The notes: generated by a model not told the origin, from the letters alone. A stretch of DNA of 59,509 bases from Pseudomonadota bacterium (GCA_021808365.1 JAKBBU010000005.1:1-59509); one strand, 5' to 3'; counted from the stretch's first letter, positions 35,201 through 45,483 are shown. Program-made: numbers and translations.

Positions 35201-38200
35201 CAGGCCGGTGGAGTAATTGTGATAAGTGTTGCAATGTATTCAAAGAAAAAATTTCTTCTGTTTTTTCGGAAATTACTGAAGCTGTTTTTTTAGAACGGTG
35301 TAGAGATGAATTTATTGCTGGGAATTATCAATTCTTTGCTCGATCTTTTGCGCAAAGCGGATCGTTTTCATCCGTGGCTTTTCTAGAGCTCTTCATAGCT
35401 TTAAGTCGCATTAGTCAACGAGTTGATTTACAAGATCAATATAAAAATATAATTAATTTGTCATTTTTTCCTGTTAAATCAAAAATTCCTCATCGTTTAG
35501 ATGAAATTCATACAACGGAACAGTTTGTTCTTGTTAGTCGATTGATTGAAGAAAGCCGCTGTCTGCCTGAAACGTTTAATACGCTTCTTGCTAGTTTTAT
35601 TGAAGAAGCTTCTGATAACGATAAATTAAAAATAGTTTGGCTGAATAAAATGTGTGATCATGTTTTTGATCAAGGTTTTGACTCAGAAGAAGCACTCAAA
35701 TTTGCGATAAAATTTTTTGATGATGTGCTCCTCTATTTTAGGGGTAATCGTGTTAGTAGAAAAGAAATTTTTCTTGATGAAGAAGAATCTGATTTTTTAA
35801 GAAGATTATTTGCTTTGTCGGAATTATATTATAATTCAAGTGGCATTATAGATAGGTCTAATCTAGACTTAAAAGTCTCAAAAGATGAATTGATTAAAAG
35901 ACTCGATCTCAAAGTCTTAGATGTATTACTGTATCACTGCCCAACTCAAGTTGAGTTAAACACATACTTTGAACTTCTTGGAAAATTTAATGAAGTTGTT
36001 AAATTAGCTGAGCCTGGTAGAAAAGAGGACTTTTATCCTACTAATTTCGGATTCAAAAAGCAGATACTTCACGAGGAAAAATACAGTCAACTTTATTATC
36101 TTTTTGCGTTTGAATTAGCCCTTAATTGTTTAAAAAAATCGAAAATAGGAGAAGAGCTTTCCCTTAATAAGGACGATTTGAAAAAAATCAATCAACTGAT
36201 TAATAGAGCATGTAACGAGGAATATGGATTAAAGGCCGCTTTTCTTCTTCGTGCATTGGTTGCTTATGTAACCTGCGATCCACTAACTGTTGACGATATT
36301 AAAATAATAGTATTTAATTTAAATATTTTTTTAACTCGAAAAGGGCCTGCTTATGATAATTCCTGGCTAAATTCTTTTTCTCAAACTGCTATTAATCAAA
36401 TGATCGATGATCCCCGCTCGTGTGGCGTTGTTGTAGCGGGGCGCGATGGTAACTTATTTGAACTTCAAGTTCCCGATCATGTTGAAAATTTATTTTTGCG
36501 TAAAGAAGAAGAAAAGGAAATAAAAAACAAACAATTCTCCCAACTCAAATCCTCCATTTTCTTAGCTTACCATTACCTTTTCCAAACCGATTTATGGAAA
36601 GCGCTCAAAGATTTAAATTATCTCCCTGAAGGTTGGGTAAAAAAGAGTCTACCTGCGAGCCATTTTTTGGAGGGGCCTGTGCCAGGGGCTCAGCAGAAAT
36701 GGGTGGCGTTGTTAAATCATATCGACACTCTTCAGGACCAAGATGTTGGCGATGATGAACTTGATGAGATTAAACAACGCTTAAAAGAAATGGCTAGTGA
36801 AAAAATACATTATCCTCTTCTGAACAGCAGTAGGGAAGTTTTCCTCCAAAATGATTCTTCGCGATCAATGATCGATGCTATTTTAAACCATGTATTTCAT
36901 GATCGAATAGACCATGAAAATGGCGTATTTCACTCGGAAGCAGATCTAGAATTTATCAAAGTGGCTTCTGGTTTTAATTGCAATAGTGATTTTTACTGGA
37001 ATGAGTTTTCTAAGCCTCAGAAAATTTCTAGAATTTCTTCTCCACCAAAAAAGGATGAGCGGGCAGATAAGATTCAACATGCTGTATTGAGTGAAATTCA
37101 GGGGGCCGCATCGATCGGACATTCAGCGAAAAATAGGGGTTATTTGAATTATATTGGAAATCTCAGTGAAAGAGGCAACAATCAAGAGAGGAAGGATATT
37201 ATCCTCGAACAATTTAATGTAGGAAATCAAAACTTTGTATTTGCAAGAGATAAATTGCTCCCCTATTTAACAGGACAAAGGAAATTATTACCCCAAGATC
37301 TTAATTCTAGCATAAGTGATTATTGGTGTGGCGTTCAATCCTTGCAAATGGCTTGCAACGCAGGCGTTAAAGAAGCTCTCTATCTTCGAGCGGTATTATC
37401 GTTCTGGGAAGAAGGTCATACGAAAGATCTACTCGGTCGATATAAAAACCTAGGTTTGAAATGGCCACAGCCTATAAAAGGTAATTACGACAAGTTAGGT
37501 CACCCGGATTGCTGGACATTCAAGACTAAGCGTTTCGAAGCTTATTACTATTACATGGAGTATCTCATTCAGCCTTCAGTCAATGCGGGAGTTGGCTTAG
37601 ATCCTGTGACTCAGTTGGATGGAGAATTTGTCAGGTCACTCGAGCAAGTAAAAATCAATAAAGCGCCAGTGGGAGAAGCTTTAAATACTTTCTTTGTCAA
37701 AGAAGGTTATGAACTAGTTAAAGAATATTTTCCCCAAGTGGTTGCAGCGCCCAAGCAAAAAAGTTCGCCTAACGAAAGACGAGAAAATTGGGCAGAGCTT
37801 CAGCTTGAGAATTATATCAAACGACTTCTTCTTGCATTTGAACACTACAATCGAACGCCGACGAAGGGTACAAGCTCCAATCTGTTAGGCATTCCTACAC
37901 GAGAAGGTAGTGCCACTTGGATGAATTTCATTAAGAAACTTCATGAGATCTATGCAAAACCTGGATTAAATGCTCAACAGAAGATGATTAATATTGAATC
38001 CTTTACTAAAAAACAAGGATCAAATATTTCTGGGATCAAGGGCGGGCAACACGCGCGATTCTTAAAAGAATTAGAGACTGAATTTTGGCCTCGAGAAGGG
38101 AGGCAACCCTCTGTTGACTTTGCAACTCTTAAAGCGCTTGCAAATGTCTCTGACTTTAATCTTGTGATGAATCGTTCAAAATGTTATAGCTTATTAGCTG

Positions 38201-40263
38201 ATCTGAAAGCGATCGAATTAGATAATCTTAAACTATTAAAAAAGAAACGACTTTCTCCGCTTGATCAAATGGCCCTGCATCACCTCTATAGCAATATTCG
38301 ATCTTTAGCGGCTAATTCTGAAAAGCTTGAAGTTATTGTCGATATTGATCGGGTATTGCGATCACGTGTGCGCCAATTTGTTTATTATGGTCATCCGGAT
38401 ATTGTGCGGGATAAAGACTATCAATCGAAGATTGATACCGTATTGGTAAAATCTTTGCAAGAGAAGGGATGGCTTTCTTATTCTGACGTTAAATATAAGA
38501 GTAAAGTAGGTGCACTGAGTGGGATTCTTGCTGGGATTGCACGAGACAAATACTTTATTGATCCTGATCGCGATCCAGCCCGAGATCGGTTTTCTTATAA
38601 ATTAGGCCGAAAAGTAGTGGCCTTGATTGAACAAGGATGGAGTGAAGATGATGCGGTTAAACGAGCGCAGATCAAAGCTGGATCCTGGGAGGTTTCACCC
38701 GATGAAATTCGTGCGGGTAGTGGAGATGCTCATAGCCTTGCCATGTCGTATCTTGATCCAATCAATGCTGACGAATATAATAATGGGCGACCCGTAGGTC
38801 CTACTGTTAAAATTATAACAGTTGAAGTTGAAGAAAAGCGATTTGATCGATCGCGTGGCATGATTGTAAATAAGATTATAAAACATCGAATTGATCCAGA
38901 ACAGAATGATGAAGGAGTAGACCTAGAGGTAATGACCTTCGTCCAAAGTTGCTTAAAGGATATTAAGCATTTATTAAGTCAAAATAAATTACATGGACTT
39001 CTCCATTGGGGTCTGTCTAGATTGGTGCCAGAACTCGATAAGCTGCAAAATAAAATGCTTGCCGATAAAACTTTAGGCATAAAGGATTTCAGAGACTTAA
39101 TCACACAGCATTTATTTTTTCTTGCTGAAGATAGAAATCATGGGAAATTGCTGCAAACGTTTAAAGAAAAGGAATTTCAATCTATACCGGGAATAATGCA
39201 ATATACTTATACATTTGGAAGTTTGTTAAACATTTTTCCTGGACAATCCCTTGGTGTTGATTTTAATGATCATAATCCCAGGAATTTTGTGCAAAAATAT
39301 ATTCTTCGCTATCTTTCTCGTTGTACATTGGATGGAGGGACTCTGCCATTAATGCAACGTTTTGTTCTTGATTTAGGATTGCTATTGATGAAGGAAGATC
39401 AAGATAAAGCTCTAACACCTCAGAGACTCAAAGAGCTTTTCATTCAAGCGATGCCTGCAGGATTTACGATAAAGGGTTGGTTACAAAAATGTGAGCAGGA
39501 TGAAACGAAAAGACAAGCATTGCGCAAAAACAACCAATATTTATATGTGCTGATTGATGACGGTCAGGATCAATTATTTAAAGCCTTGAGAAAATCAATA
39601 AATCTTGCAAATCAACAGAATATTTCTTTCTCCAAACAATCTACCTTGGCCATCGTCGAAAGTGTGATTGTAAAAGATCCTGGCGATCCGAAAAATCAAG
39701 GAATATTCTGCGAAGTCAGTACATTGTTCTCTTCGCCACAGGCTTCATTAGCGCCTGTGTTGCGAAAGAGTCTTCAGCTACTAGCGGCAAGGCTAGAAAA
39801 AATAGATGAGAATGATTATGAAGTTGATGATGTCAAAAACTTAGTCAGCCAATATCTATTTTTCTTAAACGATTCGACCTTTAAGGGTTATGTCCCTGAT
39901 GCCATACGCACGATGCAAACCTCGTTGGGTGATAAACCTGTGCTGGCCATTGATATTTTACAGAAACTTAATCCAATCAGGCATTATTTGAAGATTGTGA
40001 TGGAGCGTGAGCGATGGGAAAGTACGTCGACGGCAAAAATTCATTTTGCTCTTGAATTGGGTAGACTCTTGATGAAGGAAGCGCAAGAGGGGCAGAAAAC
40101 AATTGGGCCCGATCGTCTCGATCAACTGAGATGCAAGGCACTCAAGTGCAGTGGTTTGGAACAGAAAAGGTTGTATGAGGGTGCTTGCGGTAGAACAATT
40201 GGTGCGATGCTTGAGGATGCGGAGCAAAAAGCACCGCTGAACTGCCTAGGTGCTGGTGCTTAG
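32290..40263 (+). CDS. Giant 2657-residue protein of unknown function
   Basis: I do not recognise a family. The reading frame is intact over 7974 bases with GAGGA before the ATG. The protein is hydrophilic, with no signal peptide or membrane helix, and looks mainly alpha-helical with many Leu, Glu, Lys, Asn and Asp. A region at about residues 390-620 looks like a separate mixed domain (GPVNGIWIFEVSNN, SLVHRLGGAFSNLFVVDGRP). The C-terminus holds two related units: one has ITQHLFFL and LDLGLLLMKE (about residues 2270 and 2360), the other has VSQYLFFL and LELGRLLMKE (about 2517 and 2588). Size and composition suggest a secreted effector or toxin-like protein; this is inference. Confidence 0.85.
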   Translation: MFRKDKLILLKAHLKVLESLRKHIFSRKAIDNDNNIKNNLQQLSASYPIYLASKQNIMANDFRGVVLQNPHFIDLRSASQDQKWVLENSVEVFNRTLEFVDENQQYLRTDKGTFLRLTVGGMADSLLDWQQLKDLFTWFQSVLLKANPPSLIFIDNLKSQSIALALASLCDLEEKGYLGLNLEEHIRLLQTKFNQMDENNPDILKQAVTIYVLLNRLRLFGELSAEIDSMSNNPQLFINTADFEKIGEPGRIDWFSIKNRLKLKQLLAYDLSEKTEENKILFDYLKELEKCLNLFEQDRLIPECHLLEISFNQDYLLNVLNRINQNIIPETFSDLLVAPIMALSEIDEASQNGHELIKHAVFGDGRLEDISWLLECLDREDPNINAIEAILYKRGGIAGYQLEGPVNGIWIFEVSNNKPDDQYAPENRQPFYISQDNILNKLINGFRNKLGVSDEEARDRILLNIQGPCSLVHRLGGAFSNLFVVDGRPLKEFNHKLEWVGRELVYRFSYGVNSSIPGVSFEYHCEPIECQVRNGLRPLSLNVTFNLDARDKDQAHLIQQVQEKCRALGCPVSFEDSSHNTLKFFGEKSSKSSPNGTVHHDTFIAGNKGFKVPYGVGYSSSMIFMPKEKKSVPGLKIVDEQKKFEALKLSIKLGNKEAEKKVQSISNKNQSSLLKKLTKASENLKTEEAKQALIKFCDFGIASSKKCPKFNPQNAMASWEAIKNYIHDLIHAFPYDDVSYPSIEKTCESRLYHCILKVFKSLEVDASNLKNGIIRDFFNIYENVCQTLIATDPEAIEGNINWLIGEYKAEDEQESVTLRDKFRTWNAPIGYGWTIEQKERSFNELSNYLKGWMICHFERLIYKNLVDLKIPDLLNDAPHAAKEFIASVYRLQNSRKFQTGSLNEVRESLLTLIRQFPLESIDEELHNYCAKILRETLHSAFKIYYRLDEDSTEIHEAISVFLTDFENEQKAGRWSNCDKCCNVFKEKISSVFSEITEAVFLERCRDEFIAGNYQFFARSFAQSGSFSSVAFLELFIALSRISQRVDLQDQYKNIINLSFFPVKSKIPHRLDEIHTTEQFVLVSRLIEESRCLPETFNTLLASFIEEASDNDKLKIVWLNKMCDHVFDQGFDSEEALKFAIKFFDDVLLYFRGNRVSRKEIFLDEEESDFLRRLFALSELYYNSSGIIDRSNLDLKVSKDELIKRLDLKVLDVLLYHCPTQVELNTYFELLGKFNEVVKLAEPGRKEDFYPTNFGFKKQILHEEKYSQLYYLFAFELALNCLKKSKIGEELSLNKDDLKKINQLINRACNEEYGLKAAFLLRALVAYVTCDPLTVDDIKIIVFNLNIFLTRKGPAYDNSWLNSFSQTAINQMIDDPRSCGVVVAGRDGNLFELQVPDHVENLFLRKEEEKEIKNKQFSQLKSSIFLAYHYLFQTDLWKALKDLNYLPEGWVKKSLPASHFLEGPVPGAQQKWVALLNHIDTLQDQDVGDDELDEIKQRLKEMASEKIHYPLLNSSREVFLQNDSSRSMIDAILNHVFHDRIDHENGVFHSEADLEFIKVASGFNCNSDFYWNEFSKPQKISRISSPPKKDERADKIQHAVLSEIQGAASIGHSAKNRGYLNYIGNLSERGNNQERKDIILEQFNVGNQNFVFARDKLLPYLTGQRKLLPQDLNSSISDYWCGVQSLQMACNAGVKEALYLRAVLSFWEEGHTKDLLGRYKNLGLKWPQPIKGNYDKLGHPDCWTFKTKRFEAYYYYMEYLIQPSVNAGVGLDPVTQLDGEFVRSLEQVKINKAPVGEALNTFFVKEGYELVKEYFPQVVAAPKQKSSPNERRENWAELQLENYIKRLLLAFEHYNRTPTKGTSSNLLGIPTREGSATWMNFIKKLHEIYAKPGLNAQQKMINIESFTKKQGSNISGIKGGQHARFLKELETEFWPREGRQPSVDFATLKALANVSDFNLVMNRSKCYSLLADLKAIELDNLKLLKKKRLSPLDQMALHHLYSNIRSLAANSEKLEVIVDIDRVLRSRVRQFVYYGHPDIVRDKDYQSKIDTVLVKSLQEKGWLSYSDVKYKSKVGALSGILAGIARDKYFIDPDRDPARDRFSYKLGRKVVALIEQGWSEDDAVKRAQIKAGSWEVSPDEIRAGSGDAHSLAMSYLDPINADEYNNGRPVGPTVKIITVEVEEKRFDRSRGMIVNKIIKHRIDPEQNDEGVDLEVMTFVQSCLKDIKHLLSQNKLHGLLHWGLSRLVPELDKLQNKMLADKTLGIKDFRDLITQHLFFLAEDRNHGKLLQTFKEKEFQSIPGIMQYTYTFGSLLNIFPGQSLGVDFNDHNPRNFVQKYILRYLSRCTLDGGTLPLMQRFVLDLGLLLMKEDQDKALTPQRLKELFIQAMPAGFTIKGWLQKCEQDETKRQALRKNNQYLYVLIDDGQDQLFKALRKSINLANQQNISFSKQSTLAIVESVIVKDPGDPKNQGIFCEVSTLFSSPQASLAPVLRKSLQLLAARLEKIDENDYEVDDVKNLVSQYLFFLNDSTFKGYVPDAIRTMQTSLGDKPVLAIDILQKLNPIRHYLKIVMERERWESTSTAKIHFALELGRLLMKEAQEGQKTIGPDRLDQLRCKALKCSGLEQKRLYEGACGRTIGAMLEDAEQKAPLNCLGAGA

Positions 40264-40332
40264 CGTGGCGTGCATTGCAGATTGCTGCAACTTCAAGTAG
40301 GATCCTCACTTTAATTGATGCGGGGATCCTCC

Positions 40333-42114
40333 ATGTCCATGCGTGATCACCATTGTGGTGAAATCAGGGCCACTCATCTTGGCCAAGTTGTTAAATTGGC
40401 CGGCTGGGTGCATCGTCGCCGCGACCATGGTGGCGTGATCTTTGTTGATCTACGTGATGGTGGCGAACTGGCTCAAATTGTGTTTGAACCGGGTTCACCT
40501 GTTTTTCGCCAAGCGGAAGACCTGCGCAATGAATGGGTGATTGCCATAACAGGCACGGTGCGTGCTCGTCCAGAGGGCACCGTCAATCCCAATATGCCTA
40601 CGGGCGAAGTTGAAGTGGTTGTCTGCGAATTAAATGTGCTGAATCGTGCACAGGTCCTGCCGTTTAACATCGATGGGCATCAATCAGTTGGCGAAGAAAC
40701 ACGTTTAAAATACCGCTACTTAGATTTGCGCCGCCCTGAAATGTTAGCATGCTTTAAATTGCGTCATGCCGTTACCCGATGCTTGCGCAATTATTTGGAT
40801 CAGCATCAATTCATCGACGTTGAAACGCCGATTTTGACAAAAACAACGCCCGAAGGCGCGCGTGATTACCTCGTGCCAAGCCGTGTTCACCCCGGTGAAT
40901 TTTACGCGCTACCTCAATCCCCTCAAATTTTTAAACAATTACTGATGATGGCAGGGTTTGATCGCTATTATCAAATTGTGCGTTGTTTTCGTGATGAAGA
41001 TTTGCGAGCGGATCGCCAACCGGAATTCACACAGCTCGACATTGAAACATCCTTCATGGATGAGCAAGCCATTCAAGATTTGATCGAAGCGATGATCCGC
41101 GAATTATTTAAAACCACAATCAATGTGGATTTACCTGTTTTTCTTCGTATGACGTATTCAGAAGCGATGTCGCGTTTTGGGGTGGATAAACCCGATCTGC
41201 GTATTCCACTGGAGATGGTGACGATCTGTGATTTAGTAAGAACGGTTGATTTTAAAGTGTTTTCAGAACCGGCGAATGATAAACAGTCAAAAGTTGCGGC
41301 ACTGAAATTACCCAAGGGCTGTGCACTATTAACGCGCAAACAATTAGATGATTACGCTAGTTTTGTTGAGCAATTTGGTGCAAAGGGTCTTGCTTACATT
41401 AAGGTGAATGATCGCACTACAGGCCTTGCAGGACTGCAATCACCCATTTTGAAATTTTTACCTGAATCTGTGATTGAAGCGATTCTAAATAAATTAGAAG
41501 CTCAAACGGGTGATCTTATTTTCTTCGGCGCAGGCCAAAAACAAGTCGTGAATGCGAGCCTCGGTGCCTTACGCGTGAAACTTGGCCATGATCTCAACTT
41601 AGTGGAAGCCGGTTGGAAGCCGCTATGGGTTGTCGATTTTCCGATGTTTGAACGAGATGCCACACATGGCAATTGGACACCGCTCCATCATCCCTTTACA
41701 GCACCTAAAGTAGTTTCAATCGATGAATTACATGCAGATCCAGAGTCAACTTTGTCGCGTGCCTATGATTTTGTTCTCAATGGGGTTGAAGTTGGCGGTG
41801 GTTCCATTCGGATTGCAGATTCAGATTTGCAAATGGCGATTTTTGAGTTGATTGGCATTGATGCTGCATCGGCGCATCAAAAATTCGATCATTTATTGAC
41901 GGCTTTAAAATTGGGTTGTCCTCCTCATGGTGGTATTGCTTTTGGTATTGATCGTCTTGTGATGTTGATGTCAGGTTCAAGCTCAATTCGCGATGTGATT
42001 GCGTTTCCAAAAACACAGAGCGCGAGTTGTCCTTTGACGAATGCGCCGAGCGAGGTGGATGATCAGCAATTACGTGAATTAATTGCGATGGGATTTAGGT
42101 TTGTGAAAGTATAG
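40333..42114 (+). CDS. aspS: Aspartyl-tRNA synthetase, probably non-discriminating
   Basis: A 593-aa class IIb synthetase of bacterial type with the GAD insert. The anticodon-binding N-domain is followed by [10 protein letters not shown], class II motif 2 ([19 protein letters not shown]) and motif 3 ([13 protein letters not shown]). After VHRRRD the sequence is HGGVIF, with His where E. coli has Leu; this matches the Pseudomonas enzyme, which also charges tRNA-Asn. I chose ATG 40333, six bases after GGGGA; ATG 40318 and 40339 are in frame. AGGATCC (40300-40306) could pair with GGATCCT near 40325 and affect the ribosome site. Confidence 0.95.
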   Translation: MSMRDHHCGEIRATHLGQVVKLAGWVHRRRDHGGVIFVDLRDGGELAQIVFEPGSPVFRQAEDLRNEWVIAITGTVRARPEGTVNPNMPTGEVEVVVCELNVLNRAQVLPFNIDGHQSVGEETRLKYRYLDLRRPEMLACFKLRHAVTRCLRNYLDQHQFIDVETPILTKTTPEGARDYLVPSRVHPGEFYALPQSPQIFKQLLMMAGFDRYYQIVRCFRDEDLRADRQPEFTQLDIETSFMDEQAIQDLIEAMIRELFKTTINVDLPVFLRMTYSEAMSRFGVDKPDLRIPLEMVTICDLVRTVDFKVFSEPANDKQSKVAALKLPKGCALLTRKQLDDYASFVEQFGAKGLAYIKVNDRTTGLAGLQSPILKFLPESVIEAILNKLEAQTGDLIFFGAGQKQVVNASLGALRVKLGHDLNLVEAGWKPLWVVDFPMFERDATHGNWTPLHHPFTAPKVVSIDELHADPESTLSRAYDFVLNGVEVGGGSIRIADSDLQMAIFELIGIDAASAHQKFDHLLTALKLGCPPHGGIAFGIDRLVMLMSGSSSIRDVIAFPKTQSASCPLTNAPSEVDDQQLRELIAMGFRFVKV

Positions 42115-42117
42115 CGT

Positions 42118-42183
42118 TGTCATCCCGGAATTTAGTGGCTCTTCGCGCGTACTCGCTAAGAACCGCTAAATCCCGGGATGACA
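42118..42183. repeat. GTCATCCCGG palindromic repeat, copy 1
   Basis: A 66-bp near-palindrome: TGTCATCCCGGAATTTAG at the left pairs with CTAAATCCCGGGATGACA at the right, with an inner stem around GTGGCTCTT and AAGAACCGC. It begins four bases after the aspS stop and ends before yebC; a related element is nested at 57908-57977. Confidence 0.8.
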
Positions 42184-42230
42184 GTACCAGGGTAGGGAAG
42201 TACTCAAAAAAGACAGAGGTAAAATCAGGT

Positions 42231-42947
42231 ATGGCAGGACACAGCAAATGGGCCAACATCCAACACCGCAAAAATGCCCAAGATGCAAAACGCGGGAAAT
42301 TATTCACCAAGCTGATCCGTGAGATCACCGTCGCTGCACGTCTGGGTGATCCTGATCCTGCTTCCAATCCACGTTTGCGAACAGCCGTCGACAAAGCACT
42401 TACTGCCAATATGACACGTGATACCATTGATCGTGCGATCAAACGAGGTTCAGGCAGCAATGATGATCGCGAGGTCATTGAAATTCGCTATGAAGGTTAT
42501 GGTCCGAATGGCGTTGCCATCCTCGTTGAATGTATGACCGATAATCGCAATCGCACTGTGGCTGAAGTTCGCCACGCTTTTTCAAAATGCGGTGGCAATT
42601 TGGGCACAGAGGGTTCAGTATCCTATTTATTTACAAAACAAGGGCAGATTACCTTCCCACCTGGCAGCGATGAAGAAAAAATCATGGAAGTTGCGATTGA
42701 AGCGGGTGCAGAAGATGTACGCACTTACGATGATGCGAGTTTGGATGTGATCACGACACCGGAATCGTTCCATGCCGTACAAGACGCCCTTATGCGCGCG
42801 GGCTTTAAACCGGCCGCTGCTGAAATGGTCATGGCGGCTGCACTATCTGTGCCTTTGGATGAAGAGACGGCTGAAAAAGTGACGCGTTTACAAGACATGT
42901 TGGAAGATTTGGATGATGTCCAAGAGGTTTATACGAATGCGGAGTAG
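42231..42947 (+). CDS. yebC: YebC/PmpR family protein (TACO1-like)
   Basis: A 238-aa protein with the family opening [20 protein letters not shown], then [39 protein letters not shown] and [15 protein letters not shown]. These proteins bind DNA or act in translation of proline-rich stretches. I chose ATG 42231, which gives the universal N-terminus; the frame runs on upstream through the palindrome and was cut. It precedes ffh with an 8-nt gap. No ruvC/ruvAB lies beside it. Confidence 0.95.
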   Translation: MAGHSKWANIQHRKNAQDAKRGKLFTKLIREITVAARLGDPDPASNPRLRTAVDKALTANMTRDTIDRAIKRGSGSNDDREVIEIRYEGYGPNGVAILVECMTDNRNRTVAEVRHAFSKCGGNLGTEGSVSYLFTKQGQITFPPGSDEEKIMEVAIEAGAEDVRTYDDASLDVITTPESFHAVQDALMRAGFKPAAAEMVMAAALSVPLDEETAEKVTRLQDMLEDLDDVQEVYTNAE

Positions 42948-42955
42948 AATGCATC

Positions 42956-44302
42956 ATGTTTAATACACTTTCCGAGCGTCTAAGTAAAACCCTCAGTCAT
43001 TTAACCGACCGCGGACGTTTGACCGAAGACAATATAAAAAAAACACTGGCTGAAATCCGAAATTCCTTACTTGACGCGGATGTCAGCATTGGCATTGTCA
43101 AAGAATTTACAGGCCATATTCGAAATCGTGCCATTGGCCATGAGGTGTCAAAAAGTTTAAATCCAGGCCAGGCTCTCATTAAAATTGTTCAAAGCGAATT
43201 AACCTCATTGATGGGTGAAGAATGCGCTGGGCTTGATCTTAAACAAACACCCGCCGTGATTTTAATGGCAGGTTTACAAGGTTCAGGTAAAACCACCACC
43301 GTTGCAAAATTAGCACGACGCTTAAAAGAAAATGATAAAAAATCAGTACTCGTCGTGAGTACCGATATTTATCGTCCCGCTGCTATTGATCAATTGCAAA
43401 CGTTGGCCACCGAAGTTGACGTTGATTTTTTTCCGAGTCATTTGGGGCAAGATCCCGTTGAAATTGCCAAAAATGCAGTGGCTCACGCTAAGATCCAATT
43501 TAAAGATGTCGTGATTGTCGATACCGCCGGTCGGCTTCACATTGATGCAGACATGATGAAGGAAATTCAGCGGATCCATGCCGCTATTTCACCGATCGAA
43601 ACTTTATTTGTGGTCGACAGCATGACAGGCCAAGATGCTGCAAAATCAGCACAAGCCTTCCATGAAGCATTGCCTTTAACAGGTGTCATTTTGACAAAAA
43701 CTGATGGTGATGCGCGAGGTGGTGCGGCATTATCTATCCGAATGATCACGGGCAAACCGATTAAATTTATTGGCGTGGGTGAAAAAACCGAAGCCTTGGA
43801 ACCCTTCTATCCAGACCGCATTGCGGCGCGTATTTTAGGTATGGGTGATATGCTCAGCCTTGTTGAAGAAGTTGAGCGTAAAATTGATAAGGATAAAGCC
43901 AAGAAATTAGCGAAGAAGCTTGAAAAAGGTAAGGGGTTTGATCTGGAAGATTTTCGTGAACAAATTGGGCAAGTTTCCAAAATGGGTGGGCTTGGAAAAA
44001 TGCTAGAAAAGCTTCCCATTGGAGGTGGGTTACCCAATCAAGCGATGGAGCAATTAGAAGGTAATCAAATGTTTAAACAATTTGAAGCCTTAATTAATTC
44101 GATGACTTTGTTTGAACGCCGGAATCCTGATTTAATCAACGGCTCACGAAAGCGCCGTATTGCAAAGGGTGCAGGTGCGCAAATTCAAGATTTGAATCGA
44201 TTGCTTAAACAGTTTGGACGTATGCAACAAATGATGAAAAAAATGTCAAAACCAGGCAAACTTAAAAATATGATGCGAAATATGCCTGGGATGATGACAT
44301 GA
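42956..44302 (+). CDS. ffh: Signal recognition particle protein Ffh
   Basis: A 448-aa SRP54 GTPase. The N domain has SLLDADVS. The G domain has GLQGSGKTT (G1), DTAGR (G3), TKTDGDARGG (G4) and the GEK-containing closing loop FIGVGEKTEALEPF. The M domain binds 4.5S RNA and signal peptides (Met-rich helices; GSRKRRIAKGAG; tail MMRNMPGMM). The start ATG 42956 has GGAG somewhat far upstream. Its stop overlaps the next start (ATGA). Confidence 0.97.
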   Translation: MFNTLSERLSKTLSHLTDRGRLTEDNIKKTLAEIRNSLLDADVSIGIVKEFTGHIRNRAIGHEVSKSLNPGQALIKIVQSELTSLMGEECAGLDLKQTPAVILMAGLQGSGKTTTVAKLARRLKENDKKSVLVVSTDIYRPAAIDQLQTLATEVDVDFFPSHLGQDPVEIAKNAVAHAKIQFKDVVIVDTAGRLHIDADMMKEIQRIHAAISPIETLFVVDSMTGQDAAKSAQAFHEALPLTGVILTKTDGDARGGAALSIRMITGKPIKFIGVGEKTEALEPFYPDRIAARILGMGDMLSLVEEVERKIDKDKAKKLAKKLEKGKGFDLEDFREQIGQVSKMGGLGKMLEKLPIGGGLPNQAMEQLEGNQMFKQFEALINSMTLFERRNPDLINGSRKRRIAKGAGAQIQDLNRLLKQFGRMQQMMKKMSKPGKLKNMMRNMPGMMT

Positions 44303-45297
44303 AAAAGTTCGGTTTCCTTTTGTTGGTTATGATGAGTACAGCTTCTTTTGCTCAAACCGCCGTTAAAGCAACTGGTCAGCCGACAAGTTCCACGTCAAAT
44401 CCAACGTCGAAAACGCAAGCATCATCTGATTCAGAGCAAGATGCGGATCAAAATACAGAGGTGGTAACTACACCCTCTTCAACCACAACGTCTAAAACCG
44501 CAGCATCGACAACGACCGCATCGACTGCTGGAACAACACAATCAGCTGAGATGTCTTCAGCAGCTTTGGTCAGTAAGGCGACGAATCCGTTGGCGCCATT
44601 AAGCGTTTTTGTTTTACAGAATTTTGTACAAACCGGTTTGGGTGCGGGCAATAGCGTGGGTGATGAAGTACTTGCCCGTTATGTGCAGCATATTCCTGCC
44701 AATAAGATTATTCCTGTTCAGCAATTAATTCGGGTTCAAGTCCCTTTTAACGCGGTTCCCTCGCTTAATGGCCAGAGTGTACAAGCGGGTTTAAGCGGAG
44801 CATCTCTCTTTGATGCATTTCTTTTTAAATTAGATAAAAGCTTTGAGATTGGGATAGGGCCCTCATTTACTTTACCGACCTCAACCTTTACAACGCCATT
44901 CACAGGGCCGAATGTCACACAAGGAGGCGCTTCCTTGGTGACGGTCTATCGTAAGCCAAGGCTGACTATCTCGACATCTACGCAGGTTGAATCAGCATTT
45001 AAGTGGCAAAATGGTCAGCCGAATATTGCGACCATCTCGTTTGAGCCGAGCATTTTGTATACGATTTATGGAACGTGGTATATACGTTCAACAGCAACAT
45101 GGACGTTCAGTTATCAGCCCGGTGGCAATAATCAGTATAATATTCCTATTGGATTAGGCTTGGGAAAGGTTTGGAAAACAAAGGGACTTATTTATAATTT
45201 CTACATTGAACCGCAGCCAACCGTCGCTAAAGGTGGTATACAAAGCCAAAATTTTCAATTGTTAGCGGGTATGAATATTTTATTTAATAAGGGGTAG
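44299..45297 (+). CDS. Exported protein with Ser/Thr-rich linker and beta-rich C-terminus
   Basis: A 332-aa protein. The signal peptide (MKKFGFLLLVMMSTASFAQ) is followed by about 75 residues of Thr, Ser, Ala, and then a beta-rich domain with alternating strands (SFEIGIGPSFTLP, LVTVYRKPRLTISTSTQ, WYIRSTATWTFSY, FQLLAGMNILFNKG), suggesting an outer-membrane barrel. No family recognised with confidence. The start overlaps the ffh stop, so the two are co-translated. Confidence 0.75.
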   Translation: MKKFGFLLLVMMSTASFAQTAVKATGQPTSSTSNPTSKTQASSDSEQDADQNTEVVTTPSSTTTSKTAASTTTASTAGTTQSAEMSSAALVSKATNPLAPLSVFVLQNFVQTGLGAGNSVGDEVLARYVQHIPANKIIPVQQLIRVQVPFNAVPSLNGQSVQAGLSGASLFDAFLFKLDKSFEIGIGPSFTLPTSTFTTPFTGPNVTQGGASLVTVYRKPRLTISTSTQVESAFKWQNGQPNIATISFEPSILYTIYGTWYIRSTATWTFSYQPGGNNQYNIPIGLGLGKVWKTKGLIYNFYIEPQPTVAKGGIQSQNFQLLAGMNILFNKG

Positions 45298-45301
45298 GGC
45301 T

Positions 45302-45481
45302 ACGTGTAACCGTTCACGGTATACTGGTCGAAGAGGCCGCATTTTTCGCCGAGGGGAAGAGGTTGTTTTGCGTAAACCACCTAAAAATTTAGCTCATGCA
45401 TTTACGTTGTTGATCGACTTGCCTGATGATTTTATGGCAGATGGCAGGCAAGACACGCCCCCACAAGAACGAGAATTTTAA
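45302..45481 (+). pseudogene. vapB antitoxin remnant
   Basis: The frame ending at TAA 45479-45481 reads RRGEEVVLRKPPKNLAHAF and then LLIDLPDDFMADGRQDTPPQ, the C-terminus of a VapB antitoxin. Upstream only NRS-like and EEAAFF-like pieces in different frames remain of the DNA-binding half, and no start codon is found. It is 5'-broken and frameshifted. Confidence 0.7.
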
Positions 45482-45483
45482 TC

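Noticed and set aside
32290..40263. Polyketide or RTX-type identity for the giant gene
   Set aside because: No Gly-Asp-rich nonapeptides, carrier-protein or ketosynthase motifs are present.
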